37,830 nucleotides of DNA from NCBI GenBank assembly GCA_024695205.1, contig JAILIQ010000294.1, forward strand, positions 1-37,830. Reading direction: 5' to 3'. The position numbers were made by a program, and so were the translations under genes. The notes beneath the pieces were generated by a model. The model worked only from the letters and a program-made list of their open reading frames with translations, was not told the origin of the DNA and did not search any database. Within the stretch, counting starts at the first letter, position 1. Each line of letters opens with the position of its first letter. This document shows, one piece after another, positions 31,375 to 37,830 of the stretch. The DNA comes from Lachnospiraceae bacterium. GTDB taxonomy: Bacteria > Bacillota > Clostridia > Lachnospirales > Lachnospiraceae.

Positions 31375-32301
31375 TCATTCGTAATCAAAAAGCCCGTCGT
31401 TCTTTTCTTCCAGTGCCTTTATCATGTGATAGGTAAATTCATTATATGGCGTAGGGATTCCAAGCTCTTTTCCCATGCGGACGATCGCTCCTGAAAACAT
31501 TTCGACTTCCGTATGTCTTTTTGCGTCTAAATCCTGGAGTGTTGAATATCTCGCTTTCTTATAAACCTTTGATCCCTTTGAAGAAGAAGGATCTGCCGCA
31601 GAGAGGTTAATTCCCTTTGCTTCTGCGATTGCTTCCAGTTCCCTGATCAGGCCATCTCTGAGCGCGGCGACATTTTTGCTGTCACTATATGCCCCGACCC
31701 CCACGCCGAGCATTGCCTGCGGCTGATTGTTTCCGACATTTAACCTGAACTTGCTCCAGATCTCAGATAATATTACATCTGTTTCCCTGTAATGGATCCC
31801 CGTTCCTTCAAAAAGCCCGGCTAATGCCTGTGTTCTTTCCGTGGTTTTACCGTCCTTTTCTCCGAAAATGATCCCTATCGTCGTTTCCGGGTCAAAATAT
31901 ACTCTGTTTTCTCTTCTTTCTGAAGCGACTTTAATAAGCGAAGGAACAATTTGTTTCCCGTCAATCTCGGAAGCTATCACATCCTCACTGTCGACGCCGT
32001 TTAAGAGGCTCATCACTATTGTATGTTCATCAACAATTTCTTTTATATCTGATACAGTCGATCTCAGAGCATTATATTTCACTGCTACTATAACAAGATC
32101 CGCCCCGTGCGCTTCAGCCGGAGTCTTTACAACAGGCCTGTACAGTATGTCATTAATGTAAAACCCGTTTCTTTCAAACCGTTCCTTGCGTTCACCCGAT
32201 GCGACCACAGAAAGCTCCACATTTTCCTTTTGTGAAAGCCCCCACAAAATATAGCATCCGACTGCTCCCGCTCCTATTATAACTACCTTTTTATATTCCA
32301 T
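31375..32301 (-). CDS. Ketopantoate reductase family protein (ApbA/PanE-like)
   Basis: A 308-aa NADPH-binding protein. The Rossmann motif 'VVIIGAGAVGCYI' is at the N-terminus. 'ADLVIVAVKYNAL', 'SLLNGVDSEDVIA' and the C-terminal-domain helices ('EIWSKFRLNVGNNQPQAMLG', catalytic-type Lys in WSKF; 'LDAKRHTEVEMFSGAIVRMG') follow. Family members reduce 2-dehydropantoate to pantoate in CoA synthesis, but many paralogues act on other 2-keto acids. It lies outside any pan operon and downstream of the radical SAM gene, so the exact substrate is open. Confidence 0.88.
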   Translation of the reverse strand: MEYKKVVIIGAGAVGCYILWGLSQKENVELSVVASGERKERFERNGFYINDILYRPVVKTPAEAHGADLVIVAVKYNALRSTVSDIKEIVDEHTIVMSLLNGVDSEDVIASEIDGKQIVPSLIKVASERRENRVYFDPETTIGIIFGEKDGKTTERTQALAGLFEGTGIHYRETDVILSEIWSKFRLNVGNNQPQAMLGVGVGAYSDSKNVAALRDGLIRELEAIAEAKGINLSAADPSSSKGSKVYKKARYSTLQDLDAKRHTEVEMFSGAIVRMGKELGIPTPYNEFTYHMIKALEEKNDGLFDYE

Positions 32302-32319
32302 ATTTCCTATCCTGTCTGA

Positions 32320-33471
32320 TCATTTATTTTGACGAGTTGCTTTTTCCATTTCCTCTGCACGCCTTCTGTGTCTCGTTTTGGCTTCCTTCACGATCCTTTC
32401 AACATCATTTCTTCTTTCATAAAGGGTACATCCGCCGGGATGATCCTCTAAGAGATACCCGCCGTCGCGCAATTTTCTGAACAGTCTTGAGTTCATGGCT
32501 TCCTTCAGGGAAGTATCCCTTACATTGATATCTGAATAAGGTGAGAACGGACACGGCTCAGCTCCCCCATGTGAGTTGATATGGAAAAAACCCCTGCCGG
32601 CTGCAACACATCCTCCCGAACTCTTCTCATCTCCCGGGAAAGAGATAAAAACCATCTCCGGATGATCTTCACGAAGCTGTGCTATCTTCTCTTTCAGATA
32701 TTCACGCTCCTCATCACCGGGAGCCAATTCCACGGAATCATCAGTTACAGGAACGAATTCGACAAAGATAACCGCTTTGCATTCTCTGTCAGACAATTCA
32801 CTTAAGAACCTCTCCGATGTGACTTCTCTGATGTTCTGCGTAGTAACGGTTACTGATGCACCGAAGATCAGACCTCTTTTCCTGAATTCATCCATTCCGT
32901 TTATCAACTGATCGTATACACCCTGTCCGCGTCTTTTATCAGTCAGTTCCCTGTCGCCTTCTATGCTCATAATCGGGATCAGATTTCGGCTCCTGTCGAA
33001 AAGCTCATAATACTTCTCACTCATGAATGTCCCGTTCGTAAAGATCGGAAAGAGTATATCCGTTCTTTTCGACGCCGCCTCTATCACATCATATCGAAGC
33101 ATCGGTTCACCGCCTGCCAAGAGGATGAAGCTCACTCCAAGATCGTTCGCTTCATCAAAGATTGCAGACCATTCTTCACCTGTCAGCTGCTTTACGGGTT
33201 CACTGTCAGTCGTTGCATGATTGCATCTCGAATAACATCCCGCACAGTGAAGGTTGCAGCGGCTGGTGATGCTGGCTATAAGAAACGGCGGAACATGTTC
33301 GCCTGCATCCTCTGCTTTCTTTCTTTTCTTTGAAGACGCCTTGCTGGCAAGGGCAAACCTCGCCATATATGCACTCTCTCTGGGATTCCTGAAAGTCGCT
33401 CTTACCGCATCGGAAACTACACGTTCCACGCCCCGCGTCATATATGATTGGATATCAAATGCTTTGTCCAT
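32320..33471 (-). CDS. Radical SAM protein with C-terminal Cys-rich (SPASM/Twitch-like) region
   Basis: A 383-aa protein with the radical SAM cluster motif CNLHCAGC (Cys at about 72, 76 and 79) and 'LLAGGEPMLR' for SAM binding. The C-terminal 'GGCVAAGRGFFHI...GAEPCPFSPY' and 'GGCTLYERR' supply more Cys for a possible auxiliary cluster. Residues 1-60 form a basic helical extension with a Lys-rich stretch. The ATG at 33471 has GAGGGA eight bases upstream; the ATG at 33480 overlaps the MarR stop. It is co-transcribed with the MarR regulator and peroxidase. The substrate is unknown. Confidence 0.88.
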   Translation of the reverse strand: MDKAFDIQSYMTRGVERVVSDAVRATFRNPRESAYMARFALASKASSKKRKKAEDAGEHVPPFLIASITSRCNLHCAGCYSRCNHATTDSEPVKQLTGEEWSAIFDEANDLGVSFILLAGGEPMLRYDVIEAASKRTDILFPIFTNGTFMSEKYYELFDRSRNLIPIMSIEGDRELTDKRRGQGVYDQLINGMDEFRKRGLIFGASVTVTTQNIREVTSERFLSELSDRECKAVIFVEFVPVTDDSVELAPGDEEREYLKEKIAQLREDHPEMVFISFPGDEKSSGGCVAAGRGFFHINSHGGAEPCPFSPYSDINVRDTSLKEAMNSRLFRKLRDGGYLLEDHPGGCTLYERRNDVERIVKEAKTRHRRRAEEMEKATRQNK

Positions 33472-33476
33472 GTATA

Positions 33477-33908
33477 TCATCCCTCAAGGAACTTATACAG
33501 CAGTCTGTATAGTTCCTTTACGTCATTTTCGTTCAGGGGATATCCGTTCTTTGCGAGTTCAAGCGGTATATCCTTGCACTTCTCTTTTAGATCATTCCCT
33601 TTCTTTGTGATAGTCACTACCGTTACGCGCTCATCTTCCCTGGATCGTTCTCTCGTCACATACCCTTTTTTTTCAAGGGTCTTAAGAAGAGGGGTAAGTG
33701 TCCCGGCATCCAGATGAAGGATGTTCCCGAGCTGTCCCACATTTACACTCTCCTTCTCCCACAGCACCATGAAGACTATGTACTGTGTATATGTCAGTCC
33801 CAAGGGCTTCAGATACGGATTGTACGCCGTAACGATCTTCCTTCCGCATGCATACATCGGAAAGCATAACTGGTTTTCAAGTAATAGCTGCTTATATTCC
33901 TGCGCCAT
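33477..33908 (-). CDS. MarR-family regulator, OhrR-like
   Basis: A 143-aa winged-helix regulator. The N-terminal 'LLLENQLCFPMYACGRKI' matches OhrR proteins, with the redox Cys at residue 15 and a second Cys at 21. The DNA-binding part is 'VNVGQLGNILHLDAGTLTPLLKTLEKKGYVTRERSREDERVTVV'. OhrR-type proteins release DNA when the Cys is oxidised by organic peroxides. The gene lies 10 bases after the peroxidase gene, so it probably controls its own operon. Confidence 0.92.
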   Translation of the reverse strand: MAQEYKQLLLENQLCFPMYACGRKIVTAYNPYLKPLGLTYTQYIVFMVLWEKESVNVGQLGNILHLDAGTLTPLLKTLEKKGYVTRERSREDERVTVVTITKKGNDLKEKCKDIPLELAKNGYPLNENDVKELYRLLYKFLEG

Positions 33909-33918
33909 GACCTGCTCC

Positions 33919-34461
33919 TTACAGTAATCCCTCTACGCATTTATCTACGTTTTCCATTTTCTCTGTAGGCTCAAACCTTGCTATCACATTTCCGCTTCTG
34001 TCCACAATGAACTTGGTAAAGTTCCATTTGATCTCCGGGTTGTTCTTATAATCCCTGTCGATCTTCTTAAGCATCGCACTCATCGCAAGAGCAGTGGGAC
34101 CCTTACCGAAGCCCTCGAAGCCCTTCTGCTCCTTCAGGTACTTAAACAGCGGTATCGCGGTCTCTCCGTTCACGTCCGCTTTCTTCATCTGAGGAAACTG
34201 AGTATTGTACTTAAGCTGGCAGAACTCATGTATCTCATCATCCGTGCCCGGCGTCTGTCCTGCGAACTGGTTGCAGGGCACATCGATGATCTCAAATCCC
34301 CTGTCATGATACTTCTCATACATAGCTTCGAGATCCTTGTAATGGGGAGTGAAACCGCATCCTGTCGCGGTATTCACGACAAGGACTACCTTTCCTTCGT
34401 AATCCCTCATAGATATCTCTTCGCCTGCTGCTGTCATTATACTCTGATCATAAAATCCCAT
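33919..34461 (-). CDS. Glutathione peroxidase-like thiol peroxidase
   Basis: A 180-aa peroxidase with peroxidatic Cys in 'NTATGCGFTPHYKDLE', the Gpx motif 'IDVPCNQFAGQTPG' (Gln of the catalytic tetrad and the probable resolving Cys), and 'KWNFTKFIVDRSG' (Trp and Asn of the tetrad). Bacterial versions usually use thioredoxin. The ATG at 34461 has GGAGGTACATATC upstream; the longer frame to 34518 runs through the promoter. It heads the peroxide-response operon with the OhrR-like gene. Confidence 0.94.
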   Translation of the reverse strand: MGFYDQSIMTAAGEEISMRDYEGKVVLVVNTATGCGFTPHYKDLEAMYEKYHDRGFEIIDVPCNQFAGQTPGTDDEIHEFCQLKYNTQFPQMKKADVNGETAIPLFKYLKEQKGFEGFGKGPTALAMSAMLKKIDRDYKNNPEIKWNFTKFIVDRSGNVIARFEPTEKMENVDKCVEGLL

Positions 34462-34503
34462 GATATGTACCTCCGCTGAAATCGTTTTGTTATCTTTTGT
34501 CGT

Positions 34504-34532
34504 ATTATATTTTGTCAAATATATTTTGTCAA
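34504..34532 (-). promoter_or_regulatory. Perfect consensus promoter of the peroxidase operon with direct repeat
   Basis: TTGACA (34532-34527), 17 bases, TATAAT (34509-34504) on the minus strand. The spacer repeats TTGACAAAATATA, so the motif occurs twice with about 15-base spacing; AAATATATTT at its centre is palindromic. This is a plausible site for the OhrR-like regulator. Confidence 0.85.
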
Positions 34533-34558
34533 GAACTTTTTTCGTTTTTCTGAAAAGA

Positions 34559-34594
34559 GCGCAGACCGCCTATGGTTCAAGAATTGCTCTGCGC
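34559..34594 (-). other. Inverted repeat upstream of the peroxidase promoter
   Basis: GCGCAGA (34559-34565) and TCTGCGC (34588-34594) with a 22-base loop. On the minus strand it is followed by TCTTTTC, a weak terminator-like pattern that could insulate the peroxidase promoter. Confidence 0.35.
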
Positions 34595-34657
34595 CATTGC
34601 CAGAAAGCTCTCACCGTGTGATTTCTGATGATAGCACGCAGGCTGAACACATGTTTT

Positions 34658-34690
34658 AAAAAAGCGGTAAGTCTTTGTGAAACTTACCGC
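34658..34690 (-). terminator. Intrinsic terminator of the 54-aa gene
   Basis: On the minus strand GCGGTAAGT (34690-34682) and ACTTACCGC (34672-34664) form a 9-bp stem followed by six T. It lies 34 bases after the stop at 34724. Confidence 0.88.
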
Positions 34691-34723
34691 CAATAATAAT
34701 CAATCAATTCTCCAATGCTTTTA

Positions 34724-34888
34724 TCATACTGTAAATGTTATGCCGTTTATCGTTGCAAGCCTGAGTTCTTTTCTCAGCTCTGAAATCCATCTCATCTGCT
34801 TTTCCAGGCAGCGTAAAGCCATTTCCCTGATCTCCGTTTTTGCTTCTTTCCTGCTGGTATCCTGTACATCTCCAAATCTCATTGTCAT
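34724..34888 (-). CDS. Small 54-aa basic helical protein
   Basis: A short ORF: 'MTMRFGDVQDTSRKEAKTEI', then about 20 residues of amphipathic helix (REMALRCLEKQMRWISELRK), ending 'LRLATINGITFTV'. GAGAGGAA lies before the ATG pair (34888 and 34882), and a perfect terminator follows, which supports expression as its own unit. No family was recognised. It is divergent from the AraC gene and could be its regulatory partner or an unrelated small protein. Confidence 0.5.
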   Translation of the reverse strand: MTMRFGDVQDTSRKEAKTEIREMALRCLEKQMRWISELRKELRLATINGITFTV

Positions 34889-34953
34889 TTCCTCTCTTTC
34901 TTTACAAAGTTTTAACTATGGAATCGAAAATAGCAGATTGTTTTCTGTTCTGG

Positions 34954-34982
34954 TTGTATATTATCGAAAAACAGGATATAAT
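34954..34982 (+). promoter_or_regulatory. Promoter of the AraC-family gene
   Basis: TTGTAT (34954-34959), 17 bases, TATAAT (34977-34982), about 40 bases before the chosen ATG. Confidence 0.65.
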
Positions 34983-35021
34983 AACATAAGATTCGTTGGA
35001 TTTTATGTGAATTTATTTGTT

Positions 35022-35798
35022 ATGAAAAATGGTCATGAAATGCTATTTCAAAAAATGGATCAGTCCCTGAACGAATATCTCTTCCGCCAGCGTGAGGAGA
35101 ATTTCAGACATGCCACCTACAGCGAAGAAATGTCTTCCATCCAGCCTGTCAAAGACGGGAATCTGAAGGCCGTGGAAAAAGTGATCAAGGCGCATAAGAG
35201 CCAGGAGTTTTCGCAGCTTTCCGCTTCGCCCCTGTTAAGCCATAAATTCCTGTTCGTGGCTGATGTAACTGTATGCTGCCGCTTCTGTATCGAAGGGGGA
35301 ATGCCTCCATCTGAATCGTACGGGCTTTCCGACCTCTACATCCAAAAGACAGACCAATGCCAAACTGTGGACGACGTTGAGGAATTATATGGGACTATGA
35401 TGATGGACTATGCCCGCAGGATGAAAAAATATAAGGAAAAGCGCCGTGAACTTTCTCCGAAGATCATCCTCTGCATCAACTATATCCAGAATCATCTGCA
35501 TGACAGGATCACGGTCGCCGACATCGCAGGGGAGCTTGAAATGAACGCCTCCTACCTCTCCACGCTTTTTTCGAAAGAGACCGGCCTTTCCGTGTCCGAA
35601 TATATCCGCAGGCAGAAAATAAGCGCAGCAAAGCATCTCCTGCAATATAAAGAATACAGCTGCACGGAGATTGCAGAGTATCTCGGGTTCTCCGGGGAAA
35701 GCCACTTTTCTGCCCTGTTTGCGAAGCAGGAGGGTATTTCTCCGAAGGAATACCGTAAGCAGGAATACCAGAAGCATTTTGAAAGGAAGCAGCCGTAA
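35022..35798 (+). CDS. AraC-family transcriptional regulator
   Basis: A protein of about 258 aa with two C-terminal helix-turn-helix motifs ('ITVADIAGELEMNASYLSTLFSKETGLSVSEYI' and 'YSCTEIAEYLGFSGESHFSALFAKQEGISPKEYR'). The N-terminal 150 residues look like the sensor part found in YSIRK-type and other Bacillota AraC proteins ('AVEKVIKAHKSQEFSQLSAS', then 'ADVTVCCRFCIEGGMPPSESYGLSDLYIQK'). The promoter at 34954-34982 excludes the longer frame to 34677. ATGs at 35022, 35040 and 35055 are all possible, none with a strong ribosome binding site. The target is unknown. Confidence 0.85.
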   Translation: MKNGHEMLFQKMDQSLNEYLFRQREENFRHATYSEEMSSIQPVKDGNLKAVEKVIKAHKSQEFSQLSASPLLSHKFLFVADVTVCCRFCIEGGMPPSESYGLSDLYIQKTDQCQTVDDVEELYGTMMMDYARRMKKYKEKRRELSPKIILCINYIQNHLHDRITVADIAGELEMNASYLSTLFSKETGLSVSEYIRRQKISAAKHLLQYKEYSCTEIAEYLGFSGESHFSALFAKQEGISPKEYRKQEYQKHFERKQP

Positions 35799-35843
35799 CC
35801 CTTGGAAGCATTGCATGAAGTGTCCGAAATGGGTTATAATTAG

Positions 35844-36704
35844 TCATCTTATTAACTGTTCCGAATCTTCCTCAATAAACATTCCGGTAAGCTTCGGAAC
35901 ATCAAATCTATTCATAAACAAATCGCACTTACACAGAAATTCATAGAAAATGTGCCGTCCCTGACCGGACAGGGATTCATAATTGCCCTGTCCTTTCGCC
36001 AGGATCACATCCGCCTCATCAAGCGCTTTTCTTGCATCCTGCGGCATCATGTTGTATATCGTTCCTGCAATCGCTTCGCCGTTTGATATGATACCCGCCA
36101 CCTTATCAAGCCCGATATATCTCGCATCTTCTACTGTCGCATCATTAAGGACTTCCCCACCGCGCACCAATGCTTTTACACGTATCTGTGGGAATCTTTT
36201 TATCAACTGTTCTATCATGAGCTTATCAATGACGATCTCTCCGCAGTTATCACAGATCAGCAGAAAGGAAGCTGCCCTTTCGCATTCCTTTAAGAATGAT
36301 CTGTAGGTTTTCTCATCATCCTCACGCATCTTTGTATCAGAAAAAAGAGCAAGGAACTCATCCTGATCCACATGATCCATAGCTCCAAAGTCTATGTAAT
36401 TGCCTATTCTTGCCAGGACAAGTGCTTTTGCCAGCGGATCTTCCGATTTTTCTATTTCCACGCGGAGTTTTTTCTCCAGATTAAGCATCAGATCGTTATA
36501 CTGTTTCTTGATCTCAGAATAGTCCGCGCCTTTTCCAAAATACTTTACATGGACTTTGTTAAACAGATAAACCATGTAAGGGCTTGTGTCGTTTTCACCT
36601 CTGCCGTCAAGCAGCTCTTTGATCTCTTTGAGGTATTGAACGTTATCTGTTTTATTCAGTTGTCGATCATACAGGCATTTGGCACAGCTCTCTGATATTC
36701 TCAT
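35844..36704 (-). CDS. DUF89/ARMT1-like metal-dependent phosphatase
   Basis: A 286-aa protein with the DUF89 pattern: N-terminal 'CAKCLYDRQ' (CxxC), 'LICDNCGEIVIDKLMIEQL' (metal-binding Asp and Asn), 'ALVRGGEVLNDATVEDARYIGL' and 'VILAKGQGNYESL'. DUF89 proteins are metal-dependent phosphatases proposed to clear damaged sugar phosphates (metabolite repair). The ATG at 36704 has AGGGATAGTAAA upstream. It follows the cation transporter gene by 45 bases on the same strand, so metal supply and a metal-dependent phosphatase are co-expressed. Confidence 0.9.
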   Translation of the reverse strand: MRISESCAKCLYDRQLNKTDNVQYLKEIKELLDGRGENDTSPYMVYLFNKVHVKYFGKGADYSEIKKQYNDLMLNLEKKLRVEIEKSEDPLAKALVLARIGNYIDFGAMDHVDQDEFLALFSDTKMREDDEKTYRSFLKECERAASFLLICDNCGEIVIDKLMIEQLIKRFPQIRVKALVRGGEVLNDATVEDARYIGLDKVAGIISNGEAIAGTIYNMMPQDARKALDEADVILAKGQGNYESLSGQGRHIFYEFLCKCDLFMNRFDVPKLTGMFIEEDSEQLIR

Positions 36705-36749
36705 TTTACTATCCCTGAAAGTTTATCTGCTGCATCTTCATAAGATATT

Positions 36750-37830
36750 CTATTCTTCTGAAAAGTCCGTATCCATTGCTACTTGTAATTGATATTCGGG
36801 ATAATTCTTCTGTACATTATCAATGGTATCTTTATATACAGCTTTTCGATCTTTAGCGTCAAAGCTGATAACAATATCAAATCTCATGGTTTTCTTTTCC
36901 TTATCCATGTAGAAGCCATGCATCTGTAATACATGGGGATGGGAGAAGACTATTTCCGTAACTTTCTTTTTTGCTTCGATGATATCCTCATCCCTTGTGT
37001 TCACGGAATAAACACCGATTGCCGTCAGAATGACCTGATAGTCTTTATAAATCTTCATCTGTATGCTTCGTATAAGCTGATCAAGCTGATCCGCGGAATA
37101 GGTGTCCGGAACCTCTATATGAACCGAGCCGTTCCATGTATCCGGGCCGTAATTATTCAGCACAAGGTCATATGCGCCCTGCACATCAGGGAATGACGTT
37201 ACGGTTTCCTTGATACTTCTTGCCAGATAAGGATCGTTACGTTCTCCGAGGATCTGGGAGATGGTCTCTTTCAACATTTCAAAACCCGATTTTATGATCA
37301 CGATTGAAATGATCGCACCGAGCCATGCTTCAAGAGATATATGAAAGACAAGAAAAATCCCTGCCGCCAGAAGTGTTGACGCAGATATTATCGAATCGAG
37401 AGTAGCATCCTCGCCCGAATTGATGAGCGATGAAGAATTGACCTTTTTCCCGACACCCTTTACATATCGTCCCAGAACTATCTTTACAACAACAGCGACA
37501 GCAACTATGACCAGAGAGAGGGCTGAATAATCCGGAGTGTCAGGATTTATGATCTTTTTAACAGACTCGATAAGCGATGTTATACCTGCATATAACACGA
37601 TGACCGATATGATCATCGCACTCATATACTCGATGCGTCCGTATCCGAACGGATGCTTTTTGTCTGCCTCCCGTCCGGCCAGTTTTGTTCCGATTATTGT
37701 AATAAGCGAGCTGCCCGCATCCGAGATATTGTTCACAGCGTCCATAACGATGGCAATGGAATTGCTCGCAAACCCAATGATTGCCTTAAATATGGCAAGC
37801 ATTACGTTAGCAACAATGCCGATAATACTC
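36750..37830 (-). CDS. Cation diffusion facilitator transporter (5' end outside window)
   Basis: The frame stays open to the window edge ('SIIGIVANVMLAIFKAIIGF'), so the ATG at 37802 is internal and the true start lies outside. At least 359 aa are present. Membrane helices hold the CDF metal site pattern 'SIAIVMDAVNNISDAGSSLI' (HDxxxD-like variant, here D-x-x-x-N-x-x-D) and 'NSGEDATLDSIIS'. The C-terminal 150 residues form the cytosolic ferredoxin-like dimer domain, followed by an extra 80-residue tail. CDF proteins export Zn2+, Mn2+ or Fe2+ by H+ antiport. The D/N variant resembles Mn/Fe-type members, but the substrate is not certain. Confidence 0.9.
   Translation of the reverse strand, partial: SIIGIVANVMLAIFKAIIGFASNSIAIVMDAVNNISDAGSSLITIIGTKLAGREADKKHPFGYGRIEYMSAMIISVIVLYAGITSLIESVKKIINPDTPDYSALSLVIVAVAVVVKIVLGRYVKGVGKKVNSSSLINSGEDATLDSIISASTLLAAGIFLVFHISLEAWLGAIISIVIIKSGFEMLKETISQILGERNDPYLARSIKETVTSFPDVQGAYDLVLNNYGPDTWNGSVHIEVPDTYSADQLDQLIRSIQMKIYKDYQVILTAIGVYSVNTRDEDIIEAKKKVTEIVFSHPHVLQMHGFYMDKEKKTMRFDIVISFDAKDRKAVYKDTIDNVQKNYPEYQLQVAMDTDFSEE

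Noticed and set aside
34677-35021. N-terminal extension of the AraC-family protein in the longest frame
   Set aside because: It runs through the AraC promoter and is antisense to the 54-aa gene; its sequence does not look like coding.

Overview
The window looks like chromosomal DNA of a Lachnospiraceae-like member of the Clostridia (Bacillota). The reasons are strong AGGAGG-type ribosome binding sites, near-consensus sigma-A promoters, a feoAB/Cys-rich/DtxR/P-type ATPase iron cluster, meso-diaminopimelate dehydrogenase, and Bacillota-type two-component and ABC modules. The genus is an inference. I see no rRNA, tRNA, CRISPR array or intact insertion sequence.

Layout. (1) 1-1944 (+): the 3' part of a surface protein gene that opens with 19 Thr-Glu-Asn-like repeats. 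(2) 1996-7798 (-): an RNA-repair operon. In transcription order it holds a metallophosphoesterase, an orphan 290-aa protein, a cytosolic SIMPL-domain protein, the RNA ligase RtcB, release factor PrfH, a soluble protein joining MotA-like and FliG-like segments, and the RNA 2'-phosphotransferase KptA. The MotA/FliG-like protein and the orphan in this company are the best candidates for undescribed biology. (3) 8062-9423 (+): a MATE exporter behind a structured leader. (4) 9497-15115 (-): an iron operon feoA-feoB-Cys-rich protein-DtxR regulator-DUF6110-like protein-P1B-like ATPase-26-aa membrane peptide, behind a perfect consensus promoter with DtxR-type boxes. (5) 15185-22484: a plastic region with a decayed surface-protein gene, a retropepsin-like gene pair, two AAA ATPase genes (one behind three 29-bp direct repeats), a nitroreductase-lipoprotein pseudogene, ddh and a small double-glycine-leader-like protein. 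(6) 22485-30055 (-): an OmpR-type regulator and kinase, then an ABC transporter and a beta-lactamase-fold serine hydrolase preceded by four 11-bp repeats that look like regulator sites. (7) 30186-34509 (-): glutathione peroxidase, OhrR-like MarR regulator, radical SAM protein, ketopantoate-reductase-like enzyme, a decayed MmcQ/alkyltransferase-like remnant, GNAT and EamA transporter. (8) 34658-37830: a small ORF with its terminator, an AraC regulator (+), a DUF89 protein and a cation diffusion facilitator (-) that runs off the window.

A dispersed short repeat (core TGAGTCA-N-GGGACGGTTC, often closed by TGACTCA) recurs at about ten places, mostly at the 3' ends of genes. It rewrites the C-termini of PrfH, the serine hydrolase and the histidine kinase, and it marks the broken end of the nitroreductase pseudogene. 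Many start codons below were moved from the longest frame to the ATG/GTG/TTG that has a Shine-Dalgarno sequence; the reason is given in each entry.
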